A stretch of DNA of 64,000 bases from assembly GCA_946188395.1 (NCBI GenBank), contig CAMHUU010000003.1, forward strand, positions 48,770-112,769. Reading direction: 5' to 3'. The translations under genes were made by a program, and so were the position numbers. Source of the DNA: an uncultured Prevotellaceae bacterium. Lineage in GTDB: Bacteria; Bacteroidota; Bacteroidia; Bacteroidales; Bacteroidaceae. The stretch's first letter is position 1. Each line of letters begins with the position of its first letter. Shown in pieces: positions 8,956 to 17,889 of this stretch. Below the pieces are notes generated by a model. That model had not been told where the DNA came from, did no database searches, and saw only the letters and a list, made by a program, of their open reading frames with translations.

Positions 8956-11616
8956 TCAGAAGGAGAAGTCGAACGACTTCAAGTCCTCATCCCTTGACGA
9001 CGTGCCGTAGAGTATCTGGTATTTGCCAGGCTTTACGGCAAGTTCGTCTATCGTCTCGTCGTAGTATTCGAAGGCCTCACTATCCAAAGCAATGGTTGCC
9101 TTCTGGGTTTCGCCAGGTTTCAGGGTAAGCTTTTGGAAGCCCTTCAGCGCCTTGATGGGAGCACCAGCATCGTCCAATCGCTTCACGTAGACCTGAACGG
9201 TCTCTGTGCCTTCGCGGTTGCCAGTGTTGGTAACAGGAACGACGACAACGGTGTAAGGCTTGTTGGACTTGCCAATCTTTGCAGATTTCGCAGTCATCTT
9301 ACCCTTGCCCACGCTGAACGTCGTATAGCTCAGACCATAGCCGAAGGCATACTGCGGCTGACCCGTGAAGTAACGATAGGTGCGGTTCTTCATCGAGTAG
9401 TCCATGAAGTCAGGCAGGTCGTCGTTCGAACGATAGAACGTCACAGGCAGTTTACCACCAGGGTTGTAGTCGCCAAACAACACATCAGCCAATGCCTTTG
9501 CACCACCCTGACCAGGATACCATGCCTGCAACAAGGCATCGTACTGTCCCTCGACACTTCCGAAAGCAATGGCCGAACCCGAGCAGTTGACGAAAACAAC
9601 GGGCTTACCAGTCTGGTGCATCGCCTTGACCAGTAGTTGTTGTACTACAGGCAGTTCGATGGTCTGCTTGTCGCCGCCCTCACCTTCCATACGGGCACTG
9701 ATGCCACCAATGATGATGATAGCATCGGCCTCACGAACCTCGTTGGCCAAATCCGTAAAGTCAACCAGCTTGCGTTCGCAGATGTCACCACGCAGCATAG
9801 CGAACTGCCCCTTGCCACGACGATATTCAATAACCACATTGTAGTCCTTGCCCTCCTCGACGGGGAACGACTTGTATTCTACGCGACGACCAAAGCCGAA
9901 GCCAAAGCCACGACGTCCGCCGCCTTTGTTCTCTTCTACGATCTCGCCATTCACCTTCAGCACGTAGCCGTTGTCGCTCATCAGCGTGTACTTCATGTCG
10001 CCAGTAAATGTAGCCGTGTACTTACCGCTGATACGGACGCAGATGTTGTCGTTGCTGACACCCTCGGCAAAGCCCCAGGCACCAAAGGTCGAGAAGTTCA
10101 GCTCGTTGTAGTAGCCCGTCTTGACAGGAGCAGGAACCTCACCCTCAAACGGAGAAGTCTCTGAGTTCCAAAATTCTACGAAAACACCCTTGCCGTTGTT
10201 GAAGTCCTGCAAGTGGTGGATGGTTTCGTATTCGTCGTTCAGCTCGCAGGCCTTCTGGTAGATAATCTTCGCACCAGGCACAGCGGCCTTGATGCCCTCC
10301 AGCAAAGAGTGCTGGTGTTCCTTGGTTGGTGTGCCGCCATAGTTACCGTTCAGCAGTTCGATATCGTCGGCATTGGGACCAACAACAGCGATGGTCTTGA
10401 GGGCCTTTGAAAGCGGGAGAACCGCTTTCTGCGAGCCAGCCAGCTGCTTATTCTCCAGCAGTACCATTGACTCGCGGGCGGATTGGGTGGCCAGCAAGTC
10501 GTGCTTCTCGCAGGAGATGGTCGAAGCAGGAATCGTCGACCAAGGAACCATGTCCACTGGGTCGAACATGCCCAGTTCGAAGCGGCCCGTCAGCGTGTAA
10601 CGCAGGTGCTTGTCCAACTCGCTTTCTGTGATGAGCCCTTTCTTCAGACCCTCAGCCAGCGACATAAATACCTTACCGCATTCCAGGTCTGTACCATTCA
10701 ATACGGCGTCGACAGAAGCGCTGAGCGGATCTTTATGCGTCTCGTGCTGGCCCTTGTTATAGAAGTTGTTGATGGCGTCGCAGTCGGTCAGCACAATGGC
10801 ATCATAGCCCCACTTGTTGCGCAGGATGTCTATCAACAGGCGGTCGCTCGTACAACACGGCTTACCCTCGAAACGCTGATAGGCACACATCACCTCACGG
10901 ACATTGCCTTTCTTCACCAAAGCCTTGAAGGCAGGCAGATAGGTTTCCCACAGGTCACGATTCGTAGGCTCAACGTTCATGGAGTGGCGCAAAGGCTCTG
11001 GACCGCTGTGTACGGCATAGTGCTTGGCACAGGCGTGGGTCTTGAAATATTGGTCGTTGTTGCCCTGCATACCCAAGACGGTCTGCACGCCAAGAACGGC
11101 ATTCAGATAGGGGTCCTCACCGCAGGTCTCCTGTCCGCGTCCCCAACGAGGGTCACGGAAGATGTTAACGTTCGGACACCAGAAGGTCAGTTCCGGATTG
11201 CCTGGATAGTAGGTCACGCCTTGAGGCACATTAAACAGCTTGGGATCGTTGTGGTCAGTGCGGTTCCAGTTGGCACGAGCCTCGTCGCTGACCTGCGAGA
11301 AGACGTCGTAGACCAGTTGTGCATTAAAGGCAGCAGCCAATCCAATGGGCTGTGGATAGACGGTATAGCCTCCCTGACGCACACCATGACAGGCTTCGCT
11401 CCACCAGTTGTATGACGGGATGCCCAAACGGTCGATAGAGACGCTTTTGTTCATCATCAGGCCCACTTTCTCTTCTGGGGTCAACATGCCTAACAGGTTT
11501 TCTACGCGTTCAGCACGAGGCAGGTTGGGATTCTGCCAAGGGTATTTAAACTGAGCTTTAACTTTTACGGAACTCATGGCAATCGCCAAGGCTGCCAACA
11601 AAATGATTCTTTTCAT
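8956..11616 (-). CDS. Glycoside hydrolase family 3 enzyme with PA14 insert (beta-xylosidase/beta-glucosidase type)
   Basis: About 886 residues from the ATG at 11616, followed by a signal peptide (MKRIILLAALAIAMSS...KAQ). The GH3 barrel includes PRWGRGQETCGEDP and KHYAVHSGPE, and the nucleophile aspartate lies in VLTDCDAI. A PA14 carbohydrate-binding module is inserted in the second domain (around residues 470-620, including TGDMKYTLMSDNGYVLKVNG), and a fibronectin-III-like domain closes the protein. PA14 inserts are known in GH3 beta-glucosidases and xylosidases. It is a periplasmic exo-enzyme; the exact sugar cannot be told. It is divergent from the STN-esterase gene. Confidence 0.9.
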   Translation of the reverse strand: MKRIILLAALAIAMSSVKVKAQFKYPWQNPNLPRAERVENLLGMLTPEEKVGLMMNKSVSIDRLGIPSYNWWSEACHGVRQGGYTVYPQPIGLAAAFNAQLVYDVFSQVSDEARANWNRTDHNDPKLFNVPQGVTYYPGNPELTFWCPNVNIFRDPRWGRGQETCGEDPYLNAVLGVQTVLGMQGNNDQYFKTHACAKHYAVHSGPEPLRHSMNVEPTNRDLWETYLPAFKALVKKGNVREVMCAYQRFEGKPCCTSDRLLIDILRNKWGYDAIVLTDCDAINNFYNKGQHETHKDPLSASVDAVLNGTDLECGKVFMSLAEGLKKGLITESELDKHLRYTLTGRFELGMFDPVDMVPWSTIPASTISCEKHDLLATQSARESMVLLENKQLAGSQKAVLPLSKALKTIAVVGPNADDIELLNGNYGGTPTKEHQHSLLEGIKAAVPGAKIIYQKACELNDEYETIHHLQDFNNGKGVFVEFWNSETSPFEGEVPAPVKTGYYNELNFSTFGAWGFAEGVSNDNICVRISGKYTATFTGDMKYTLMSDNGYVLKVNGEIVEENKGGGRRGFGFGFGRRVEYKSFPVEEGKDYNVVIEYRRGKGQFAMLRGDICERKLVDFTDLANEVREADAIIIIGGISARMEGEGGDKQTIELPVVQQLLVKAMHQTGKPVVFVNCSGSAIAFGSVEGQYDALLQAWYPGQGGAKALADVLFGDYNPGGKLPVTFYRSNDDLPDFMDYSMKNRTYRYFTGQPQYAFGYGLSYTTFSVGKGKMTAKSAKIGKSNKPYTVVVVPVTNTGNREGTETVQVYVKRLDDAGAPIKALKGFQKLTLKPGETQKATIALDSEAFEYYDETIDELAVKPGKYQILYGTSSRDEDLKSFDFSF

Positions 11617-11641
11617 AGTGATAATATTTAGTTTCTGCGTG

Positions 11642-11649
11642 CAAAGATA
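11642..11649 (-). promoter_or_regulatory. -7 box for the GH3 gene
   Basis: TATCTTTG on the minus strand, 26 bp upstream of the ATG. A TTTG 23 bp further upstream (11676-11673) may be the -33 box, though the spacing is longer than usual. Confidence 0.55.
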
Positions 11650-11724
11650 CAAAAAAATATTTTATATGACGACAAAACAGCAGTTTTTCAGTCTTTTTAT
11701 AAACAGAATAACGACTTTAAACTT

Positions 11725-13047
11725 ATGAGAAAGAGCTTACTGATAGCCTTCATGGCCCTATCGTCTGTGGCTATGGCGCAGACTTTTGAGACACGTTACG
11801 AGCGCCCTGTCAACGATTTGATGAAGGACGTTGCCAAGCGTTTTGGTGTGAAGTTTAAGTTCGACGCCAATGTCGATACGGTGGGCAAGCGATTGCCGTA
11901 TGCCGACTTCCGCGTGCGCCCTTATTCGTTGGAAATGACGCTCGACAACATCTGTAAATACTACGACTGGAACTGGTGGAAACAGAATGGCAACCTCTAT
12001 AAGATTAAGCTGTACGAGTATCCACGTCGCCACGAGGCAGAAGGTAAGATGATGCTCGACTGGCTCTCGTCGCTTTATAATAATAAGGAGCAATGGGAGG
12101 CCCGTCGCGACTCATTACGTCGTGAAGTCCGCCAACGACTAGAACTGGACAAGTTCCTCGATTCATGTGTGATGGTGAAGGACAAGAAAGGCAACCTTCA
12201 ACGTCCCGTTGTCCTCTCAAAGGTTCGCAAGCACGACGGTTATACCACGCAGAATATCTGCATTGAGCTAACTCCTGGGCAACATCTCTTTGGTACAATT
12301 TACGCATCCACCAAGAAAGGCAAACATGCGCTGATTGTCTGTCCCGATGGTCATTGGCCCTATCGCTATCGTGCTGACGAACAGCAACGCTTAGGCACGC
12401 TGGCCCGCATGGGAGCCGTCTGCGTCGACTTTGACCTCTATGGCTGGGGTGAAAGCGAAAAGGAGGTAGGCGAGGCTGCTCACCATACCAGTCGTGCCCA
12501 CGTCTATCAGGCTGCCTGTGGCTATATCTTGCTCGACTGGATGCTGACCCATCGCAAGGACATTGACCCAGAGCGTGTGGGCGTGATGGGCGGCTCGGGC
12601 GGAGGTACGCATACCGTATTGCTCTCTCTGCTCGACGAACGTGTCACTGCCTCTGCCCCTGTGGTGCATTTGGCTTCGCATTTCGACGGAGGCTGTCCCT
12701 GCGAGAGCGGCAAACCCGTACAGCTCTCGGCTGGCGGAACGTGTGAACCAGAATTGGCAGCTGTCGTAGCCCCCAAACCTATGCTGGTGGTCAGCGATGG
12801 TGGCGACTGGACCTCGAGCGTTCCCACCCTCGAATTCCCCTATCTGCAGCGCATTTATGGGTTCTACAATGCTAAGAACAAGGTTCGTAACGTGCATTTG
12901 CCCAACGAACGTCACGACTTCAAGGAAAACAAGCGTCAGGCTGTCTACGACTTCTTCATCGACATCTTCGGACTGGACCGCTCGATGCTCGACGAAAGCA
13001 AGATTACCATCGAACCTGATGAAGCACTTAAATCACTCTACAAATGA
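11725..13047 (+). CDS. Secreted alpha/beta-hydrolase (carbohydrate-esterase-like) with N-terminal STN-like domain
   Basis: 440 residues. The signal peptide ends at AMAQ (residue 19). Residues 20-95 look like an STN domain (secretin/TonB short N-terminus: two beta-alpha-beta units ending NGNLYKIKLYEYP). The rest is an alpha/beta-hydrolase: nucleophile serine in GGSGGG, acid candidate in VVSDGGDW, histidine in NERHDF. Related hydrolases in this phylum are annotated as acetylxylan-esterase-like and remove acetyl groups from glycans. The STN-hydrolase combination is uncommon; STN domains usually sit on TonB receptors. It overlaps the next gene by 4 bp (ATGA). Confidence 0.75.
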   Translation: MRKSLLIAFMALSSVAMAQTFETRYERPVNDLMKDVAKRFGVKFKFDANVDTVGKRLPYADFRVRPYSLEMTLDNICKYYDWNWWKQNGNLYKIKLYEYPRRHEAEGKMMLDWLSSLYNNKEQWEARRDSLRREVRQRLELDKFLDSCVMVKDKKGNLQRPVVLSKVRKHDGYTTQNICIELTPGQHLFGTIYASTKKGKHALIVCPDGHWPYRYRADEQQRLGTLARMGAVCVDFDLYGWGESEKEVGEAAHHTSRAHVYQAACGYILLDWMLTHRKDIDPERVGVMGGSGGGTHTVLLSLLDERVTASAPVVHLASHFDGGCPCESGKPVQLSAGGTCEPELAAVVAPKPMLVVSDGGDWTSSVPTLEFPYLQRIYGFYNAKNKVRNVHLPNERHDFKENKRQAVYDFFIDIFGLDRSMLDESKITIEPDEALKSLYK

Positions 13048-13610
13048 GAAGATTATTGGTATTGACATTTCTCATCTCTCATTTCTCATTGCTCATTTGC
13101 GAAGCTCAGGAGACGCACTATCACAAGGGCCTGCGCTCGCAAGCAGAGAATGATAAATACGGAGGTGTAGCCGCAGAACCGCATTTCGACGGAGGAGGCT
13201 ATTACTGGACCCGTGTGCGCAATGTGGACGACGTCGCCATTACCCACGAAACAGCGGCCGATTCGCTGGCCCGTCGTGAAGACTTCAAGCGGTTGTGCCA
13301 GTTGGCCTACGACGCTTACGAGGCAGGTGATGCGGTGAAAACCATTACCTATGGCGATAGTGCCTTACAGAAACGCTATCATACTGCCGACCTCTACTTC
13401 TTCATGGCCGTATCGTTCGAGAAGTTAGGTAGTTACGACGAAGCCGACCGGGCTTACCGTAAGGCCCTCGGATCGGGCTATCCTGGAGCCTTGAACGTCT
13501 ACAACGACTTCAAGGTGCGCCAGCAACAGCGCAAAGCCGCCGACAAACAACGCAAGAAAGAAGAAAAGCGCAAGGCAAAGGAAGAAAAAAAGAGGCTCAA
13601 GGAAAGTTGA
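13044..13610 (+). CDS. Secreted TPR-type protein
   Basis: 188 residues. A hydrophobic signal peptide (residues 1-21, ending in CEAQ) is encoded by a low-complexity TTTCTCAT-type stretch. Residues 85-155 read as two tetratricopeptide-like helix pairs (GDAVKTITYGDSALQKRY; ADLYFFMAVSFEKLGSYDEADRAYRKAL). The C-terminus is a highly charged Lys/Glu/Arg helix. It is translationally coupled to the STN-hydrolase gene by an ATGA overlap, so the two probably work in one envelope complex. The function is unknown. Confidence 0.75.
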   Translation: MRRLLVLTFLISHFSLLICEAQETHYHKGLRSQAENDKYGGVAAEPHFDGGGYYWTRVRNVDDVAITHETAADSLARREDFKRLCQLAYDAYEAGDAVKTITYGDSALQKRYHTADLYFFMAVSFEKLGSYDEADRAYRKALGSGYPGALNVYNDFKVRQQQRKAADKQRKKEEKRKAKEEKKRLKES

Positions 13611-13620
13611 GCCTTTTTTC
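13593..13620 (+). terminator. Rho-independent terminator overlapping the stop codon
   Basis: AGGCTCAA (13593-13600) pairs with TTGAGCCT (13607-13614), followed by a T run. The TGA stop (13608-13610) lies inside the right arm. Confidence 0.9.
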
Positions 13621-13659
13621 TACTTAACATTCGTAAGCCTTATGCGTATATAAGACAGC

Positions 13660-14160
13660 ATGACCCAACAAGAGTTTGAACATATAGTCCCCAGACTTCG
13701 CCCACGTCTGAAAGACATCGGGCGGCAATTCTTTGGTAACGAAGAAATGGCTGAGGATATTGCTCAGGAGACACTGATGCGACTCTGGATGCTGCGTGAA
13801 CGAATTGCACCGCAGACGGACATCGAGCCATTGGCTGTCCGAATGGCTAAGAACCTGTGTGTCAGCGAGTGGCGCAAACAAAAGGTGAGACAAGAGAACT
13901 CCCTGCAAGAAGCACTCACAGACCATAAGGATATCCAGCGCGATGTAGAACTGAAGGAAGAAGTAGCGCGACTGAAACGGGCTGTCAGCCAGCTGAAACC
14001 CGCTGAGCAACGCTTGTTCCGTATGCGCCACGAGGCAGAGATGGACATTCAACAAATCAGCGCTGTAACAGGTATCGGAGTGCGCTCTGTTAGTGCTATG
14101 CTGAGTACTGCAAAACGTAAACTATTGAAAATACTAAATCCGAAAGGAGGCTTACTATGA
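13660..14160 (+). CDS. ECF-type RNA polymerase sigma factor
   Basis: 166 residues, the usual ECF size. Region 2 includes FFGNEEMAEDIAQETLMRLW, the core-binding helix. Region 4 has a helix-turn-helix (MDIQQISAVTGIGVRSVSAMLSTAKRKL). It overlaps the next gene by 4 bp, and that gene encodes a single-pass membrane protein, the usual sigma/anti-sigma pairing. In this phylum such pairs respond to signals at the cell surface. The targets are unknown; the MG2 genes downstream are part of the same transcript. Confidence 0.9.
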   Translation: MTQQEFEHIVPRLRPRLKDIGRQFFGNEEMAEDIAQETLMRLWMLRERIAPQTDIEPLAVRMAKNLCVSEWRKQKVRQENSLQEALTDHKDIQRDVELKEEVARLKRAVSQLKPAEQRLFRMRHEAEMDIQQISAVTGIGVRSVSAMLSTAKRKLLKILNPKGGLL

Positions 14161-14744
14161 AGAAAGACCTGATAGAAAGACTGTTGAACGAACAGACCAC
14201 ACCCGAAGAGGAGCATCTCGTAGCCCAGATGCTTCAGCAAGAGGAGGATATGGACTCTTGGCTCGCAGAAGACGAGACGGCAGAATACGATAGTATCCTC
14301 AATGAACGTCGTGCCAAGCATCACTTCCTGCGTTGGGCGATTGCAGCAATCTTCATCTTGCTCGTTGCTGCTGGGGCCATTGTGCTTTGGCCAAGGGAAC
14401 AGCTTGATCCAGGAACACAGTGTCCAGATTTTTCCGAGAGACATACTTCTGTTGTTATTACAGAACCATCAAAACCTGAGGCACCACCCACGAAAGCCAA
14501 GAAACGTATCAGAAGGAAGGCAGCAGTTTCTACCACTGACAGCCTGCAATACTACATTGCCCGTTTGGAGAAAGAGTTGGAGAACGTCAACGAAAGTACC
14601 TATACCGCTAAGGCGGAGGAGGTGCTGCGTGCTGATGCCCGATTGCAGAAACTTGTCCAGCGCATCATGATGGGCGAACTGACCAAAGACGATGTGCCGG
14701 CAGAGGCCATGAATACGAACCAAACAAAGGAGGAGCAACCATGA
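14157..14744 (+). CDS. Single-pass membrane protein, probable anti-sigma factor
   Basis: 195 residues. A cytoplasmic acidic helical part (residues 1-58, EQTTPEEEHLVAQMLQQEED) is followed by one transmembrane helix (about 60-80) and a periplasmic tail with a basic patch and a long helix (residues 125-180). This layout suits a membrane anti-sigma factor holding the upstream ECF factor. It has no recognisable zinc anti-sigma motif and no FecR domain, so the assignment rests mainly on position and topology. It overlaps both neighbours by 4 bp. Confidence 0.65.
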   Translation: MKKDLIERLLNEQTTPEEEHLVAQMLQQEEDMDSWLAEDETAEYDSILNERRAKHHFLRWAIAAIFILLVAAGAIVLWPREQLDPGTQCPDFSERHTSVVITEPSKPEAPPTKAKKRIRRKAAVSTTDSLQYYIARLEKELENVNESTYTAKAEEVLRADARLQKLVQRIMMGELTKDDVPAEAMNTNQTKEEQP

Positions 14745-17017
14745 GACGTATATTATTGATAATAGGAATCGTGTTTGCAATACTGAATGGCAGCGCTCAG
14801 AGCATCAGTACCTATGGTGACCTGCGTGCCAAAGTGCTTCATGTGGGGCAGAAACTGACAGGCCACAACACCACGAACGACCAAGCGATAGCCGTCATAG
14901 TGCGCGAGCTGGCGATGAACTATCAGGGCCGTCTGTCGCGCCAGCAGTTCCAGGAACTCAAGGATACCATCGAGGTGATGCGCAGTCAACTCAGCGCAGA
15001 CACTTGGAAAACGGTGTTGAATAGCGCTATTGAGACGTTGCAGGAAAAGACGGATACGCTGGACATTCAGCAGCGCATTCTAGACTACTACAAACGGGTG
15101 CCACAGGAACAAATATATGTTCACACCGACCGTCCTTACTACGTGCCAGGTGATACCGTTTGGTTCCGTGCCCATCTCGTGGATGCCGTCACGCATACTC
15201 CCATCAGCCGTTCGCGCTATGTCTACGTGGAACTGCTTGACCAGCAGGCAGATACACTCATGCAACGTGTCGTCGTGAAGTGCGACAATGATGGCGTCTT
15301 TGCCAATGCCCTGTTGTTGCCTAAAACCATTCGTGGCGGCAGCTACACCCTTGCGGCTTATACACAATGGATGCGAAACTTCCCTGCCGAACGATTCTTC
15401 TACAAGCAGTTAGTGGTGGTTGGAAATTCGTCACTTACGGACTCGCAATCCGAACCCGACGGACTGGCAGTCCGAACCCTACGGACTCACAGTCCGCTCC
15501 TTACGGACTCAACGCTGGAGTTAGGACAACGGAAAGGGCAACTGCTTATCCAGTTGAACAAGACTATTGACAAGCCTCTCGCCTGTGTGCTCTACGGCAG
15601 CGGTAACCTTATCGTCGCTGACTACACGCCAGGCAAAGTGTTACGTATCGACAGCCAGACGTTGCGACCAGGAAGCCTCAGCGTGGCAATGGTGAACCGC
15701 GAAACGGGAGCTATCATAGCTGAGGGCCAGACTAACATCGAAGGCAAAGACGCACAAGTTACCATCAGTGGCAAGGCACAAAGCAATAACAATCCGATGG
15801 AGCTAAACATTGACGTTGCTGATGCTGACGGCACTCCGCTCTACGGCAACTTCTCGTTCTCCGTCACTGACTACGACGTGGTGCAGCCCGATACCTTACA
15901 ACCTGCGATTGACAAGTCTCTCTCTCAGCAGCCTGCTGACTATTCGCTGGCCAACATGCTCAGCGGGAGGTTTCCCGAAATTGACTATGGCTTCCAGACC
16001 TCACAGACCATCTCCGGCTCCATTCGCGGTACCATCTTTAAAAAGGTAAAGCATCCGAAACTGATGCTCTTCCGTCCTGATACGGGTTTCCGCACCACCT
16101 TTGAGCTGGGCGACAGCAGCCGCTTTACTATCAACGGCCTCGACTTCCCTGACGGCACGACATACGTCTTGGAAGGTATGCGTCGGACGGGCAGCACCAG
16201 CCTTGTACAACTGAATATCGATTCGATATCCTATCCTCAGCTGCATGTTCCTCAGTGGTCCATCCAAAAGCTTGATATTCCTGAAGGGTTTAACAAGCAG
16301 GCCAAGGAGCAGGTGATGTACGGCAGCATAGACCGAGAGATAGAACTGCCCGAGGTGGTCAAGGAGAAGAAGCGCCAGCACAAGCCTACGAATCTGATGG
16401 GCGTTCCTCCCTTCCGAGCCTTCTACGATGACGACCCCATGCTGAACAACTTCCATTCTATGGAAATCCTGCTCAGCACCCTGGGCATCCCCGTGTATCG
16501 CGATGCCGAGGGGGAACTGCAAGTTCGGGCACGCTCCGGCAGTGTCAGCGCCAATTATCATGGTCCAACCATCTATATCGATGAGTTCCGCTGCAATGTG
16601 GAGGAGCTGCTCATGCTGCAACCCTCTACCATGGAGTCCATCGAGTGGTTCGACCATGTCGGAGCCGCCCACATGACCATCTACGGCTGGAACGTCTCTA
16701 CCAGCGGTTTGCTGCTTGTTCGTCAGAAGCCGGGGCTACACGGTAGGATATTCCGCCCCCTGTCAATGGCTACGGTGCAGCCGCAAGGCTGGAAGCCCAG
16801 CATAGAGTTCTATTCCCCGCAATACACCGACCCGACGGCCAAGGCTCGCCCCGACCACCGCACCACGCTCTACTGGAACCCGAAGGTCGAGACCGATGAC
16901 AACGGCCACGCCACCGTCCGCTTCTATGCCTCCGACGTCTCCAAACGTTATCTCGTCACGCTGGAGGGTGTCAGCAACGACGGAATAATCGTTCAAAAAA
17001 CAGTGATTATTGAATAA
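14741..17017 (+). CDS. MG2 (alpha-2-macroglobulin-like) envelope protein with TonB-plug-like segment
   Basis: 758 residues, with a signal peptide ending GSAQ at about residue 20. Residues 21-115 are helical. An MG2 domain begins at about residue 124 (IYVHTDRPYYVPGDTVWF), the bait-type macroglobulin fold found in many Bacteroidota envelope proteins. Around residues 605-665 a stretch resembles the plug of SusC-type receptors (IYIDEFRCN...STMESIEWF...IYGWNVSTSGLLLVRQ). The C-terminus (PDHRTTLYWNPKV...YLVTLEGVSNDG) is nearly identical in the paralogue at 17.9-19.8 kb. A 22-bp hairpin repeat array lies inside (15438-15509). The role is unknown; surface signalling or protease inhibition are possibilities. 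Confidence 0.72.
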   Translation: MRRILLIIGIVFAILNGSAQSISTYGDLRAKVLHVGQKLTGHNTTNDQAIAVIVRELAMNYQGRLSRQQFQELKDTIEVMRSQLSADTWKTVLNSAIETLQEKTDTLDIQQRILDYYKRVPQEQIYVHTDRPYYVPGDTVWFRAHLVDAVTHTPISRSRYVYVELLDQQADTLMQRVVVKCDNDGVFANALLLPKTIRGGSYTLAAYTQWMRNFPAERFFYKQLVVVGNSSLTDSQSEPDGLAVRTLRTHSPLLTDSTLELGQRKGQLLIQLNKTIDKPLACVLYGSGNLIVADYTPGKVLRIDSQTLRPGSLSVAMVNRETGAIIAEGQTNIEGKDAQVTISGKAQSNNNPMELNIDVADADGTPLYGNFSFSVTDYDVVQPDTLQPAIDKSLSQQPADYSLANMLSGRFPEIDYGFQTSQTISGSIRGTIFKKVKHPKLMLFRPDTGFRTTFELGDSSRFTINGLDFPDGTTYVLEGMRRTGSTSLVQLNIDSISYPQLHVPQWSIQKLDIPEGFNKQAKEQVMYGSIDREIELPEVVKEKKRQHKPTNLMGVPPFRAFYDDDPMLNNFHSMEILLSTLGIPVYRDAEGELQVRARSGSVSANYHGPTIYIDEFRCNVEELLMLQPSTMESIEWFDHVGAAHMTIYGWNVSTSGLLLVRQKPGLHGRIFRPLSMATVQPQGWKPSIEFYSPQYTDPTAKARPDHRTTLYWNPKVETDDNGHATVRFYASDVSKRYLVTLEGVSNDGIIVQKTVIIE
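15438..15509 (+). repeat. 22-bp hairpin tandem repeat inside a coding sequence
   Basis: Three units plus a partial fourth start at 15438, 15460, 15482 and 15504, exactly 22 bp apart. Each is a CGGACT-3 nt-AGTCCG hairpin (the first has one mismatch) plus a 7-nt spacer. Because 22 is not a multiple of three, each copy is read in a different frame; three copies (66 bp) restore the frame. Confidence 0.9.
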
Positions 17018-17024
17018 TTCTTAT

Positions 17025-17032
17025 TACCTTTG
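17025..17032 (+). promoter_or_regulatory. -7 box immediately before an ATG
   Basis: TACCTTTG ends 5 bp before the ATG at 17038. The expected start of transcription would fall at or next to the ATG. No -33 box was seen. Confidence 0.4.
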
Positions 17033-17037
17033 CACCA

Positions 17038-17868
17038 ATGAAACGACTGCTATCTATTATCATATCCGTCCTCATCCTCCTGCCTGTTGCGGCACAGACC
17101 GTCGTCCGCGATGCACAGGACGGTCAGCCAGTCATCCAAGCTTCCGTCTATGACGAGCAGGGCAAAATAATCGGCGTTACGGATGCCGACGGACTATTGC
17201 CCGACGTGAGCGGCAGCAAGGCTATCCGCTTGACACATATTGCCTACCGTTCATTAGATGTGCAGACAGAGCAGATTGGTGCAGAACTGCGGATGCATCC
17301 CGTGACCTACTCCATCAAGCCTGTGGTTGTCGAAAGCAAAAAGGATGCCTACTGCCTGAAACTGATGTGCTATTACCGGCAGTACATGGTCAATGGCAAG
17401 GGAACGGTAGACGAACTGCCCCCTGTGGTTAGTTTCGTTGACGGCATCTGCAACCTGTATGTGTTTACCGATGACTATAAGACGACGCGTCAGGTGCAGT
17501 TAATCAAACGACAGGTAATCTCAAACGACATGGAGTCCAGTACAACGGATGAGGAACTGCCCGGAATAACCATCCACTCTCTGCCTGAACGCTACCGGGA
17601 GGCGGTGGACAAGTCGCCCTATACATTTCAACAGGATAGTACACGACATGTAATCAATACGACTTTTAGTGCGCTTTACCCAGACAAGAGCCGCCTGGTT
17701 AGACTGAATATTTTGGGTAGTAACAGCAAGTACCAGACCGTAGCGTCGCCTACGATGGTGAAGAACCTGCATCAAGCTGTTCACCAACAGGGACCATACG
17801 CAAAGGTGTCGCAAGGCGACTTGCTGGCCTATAGTGAAGTGCGTCAGCTGAAAGGCACGATGAAGTAG
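17038..17868 (+). pseudogene. 5' part of an MG2 envelope protein gene, ended by an in-frame amber codon
   Basis: 276 codons: a signal peptide (to VAAQ, residue 20), then a carboxypeptidase-regulatory-like beta-sandwich (residues 21-95: VVRDAQDGQPVIQASVYDEQ...TDADGLL...), then a region with no name. It stops at TAG (17866-17868). The same frame continues with RGREKYAMNLWLFDEYF into the next reading frame with no other stop. This suggests one gene of 911 codons cut by a point mutation; a CAG-to-TAG change would explain it. Alternatively the two halves are real separate proteins or the amber is read through at low level. Confidence 0.7.
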
Positions 17869-17889
17869 CGAGGACGTGAGAAGTACGCC

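Noticed and set aside
17866..17868. Amber codon read as pyrrolysine, given a corrinoid methyltransferase module in the window
   Set aside because: The nearby methyltransferase is of URO-D type, not the pyrrolysine-containing MttB/MtmB type. TAG is also used as a normal stop (for example 61380-61382), and no pyl genes are present.
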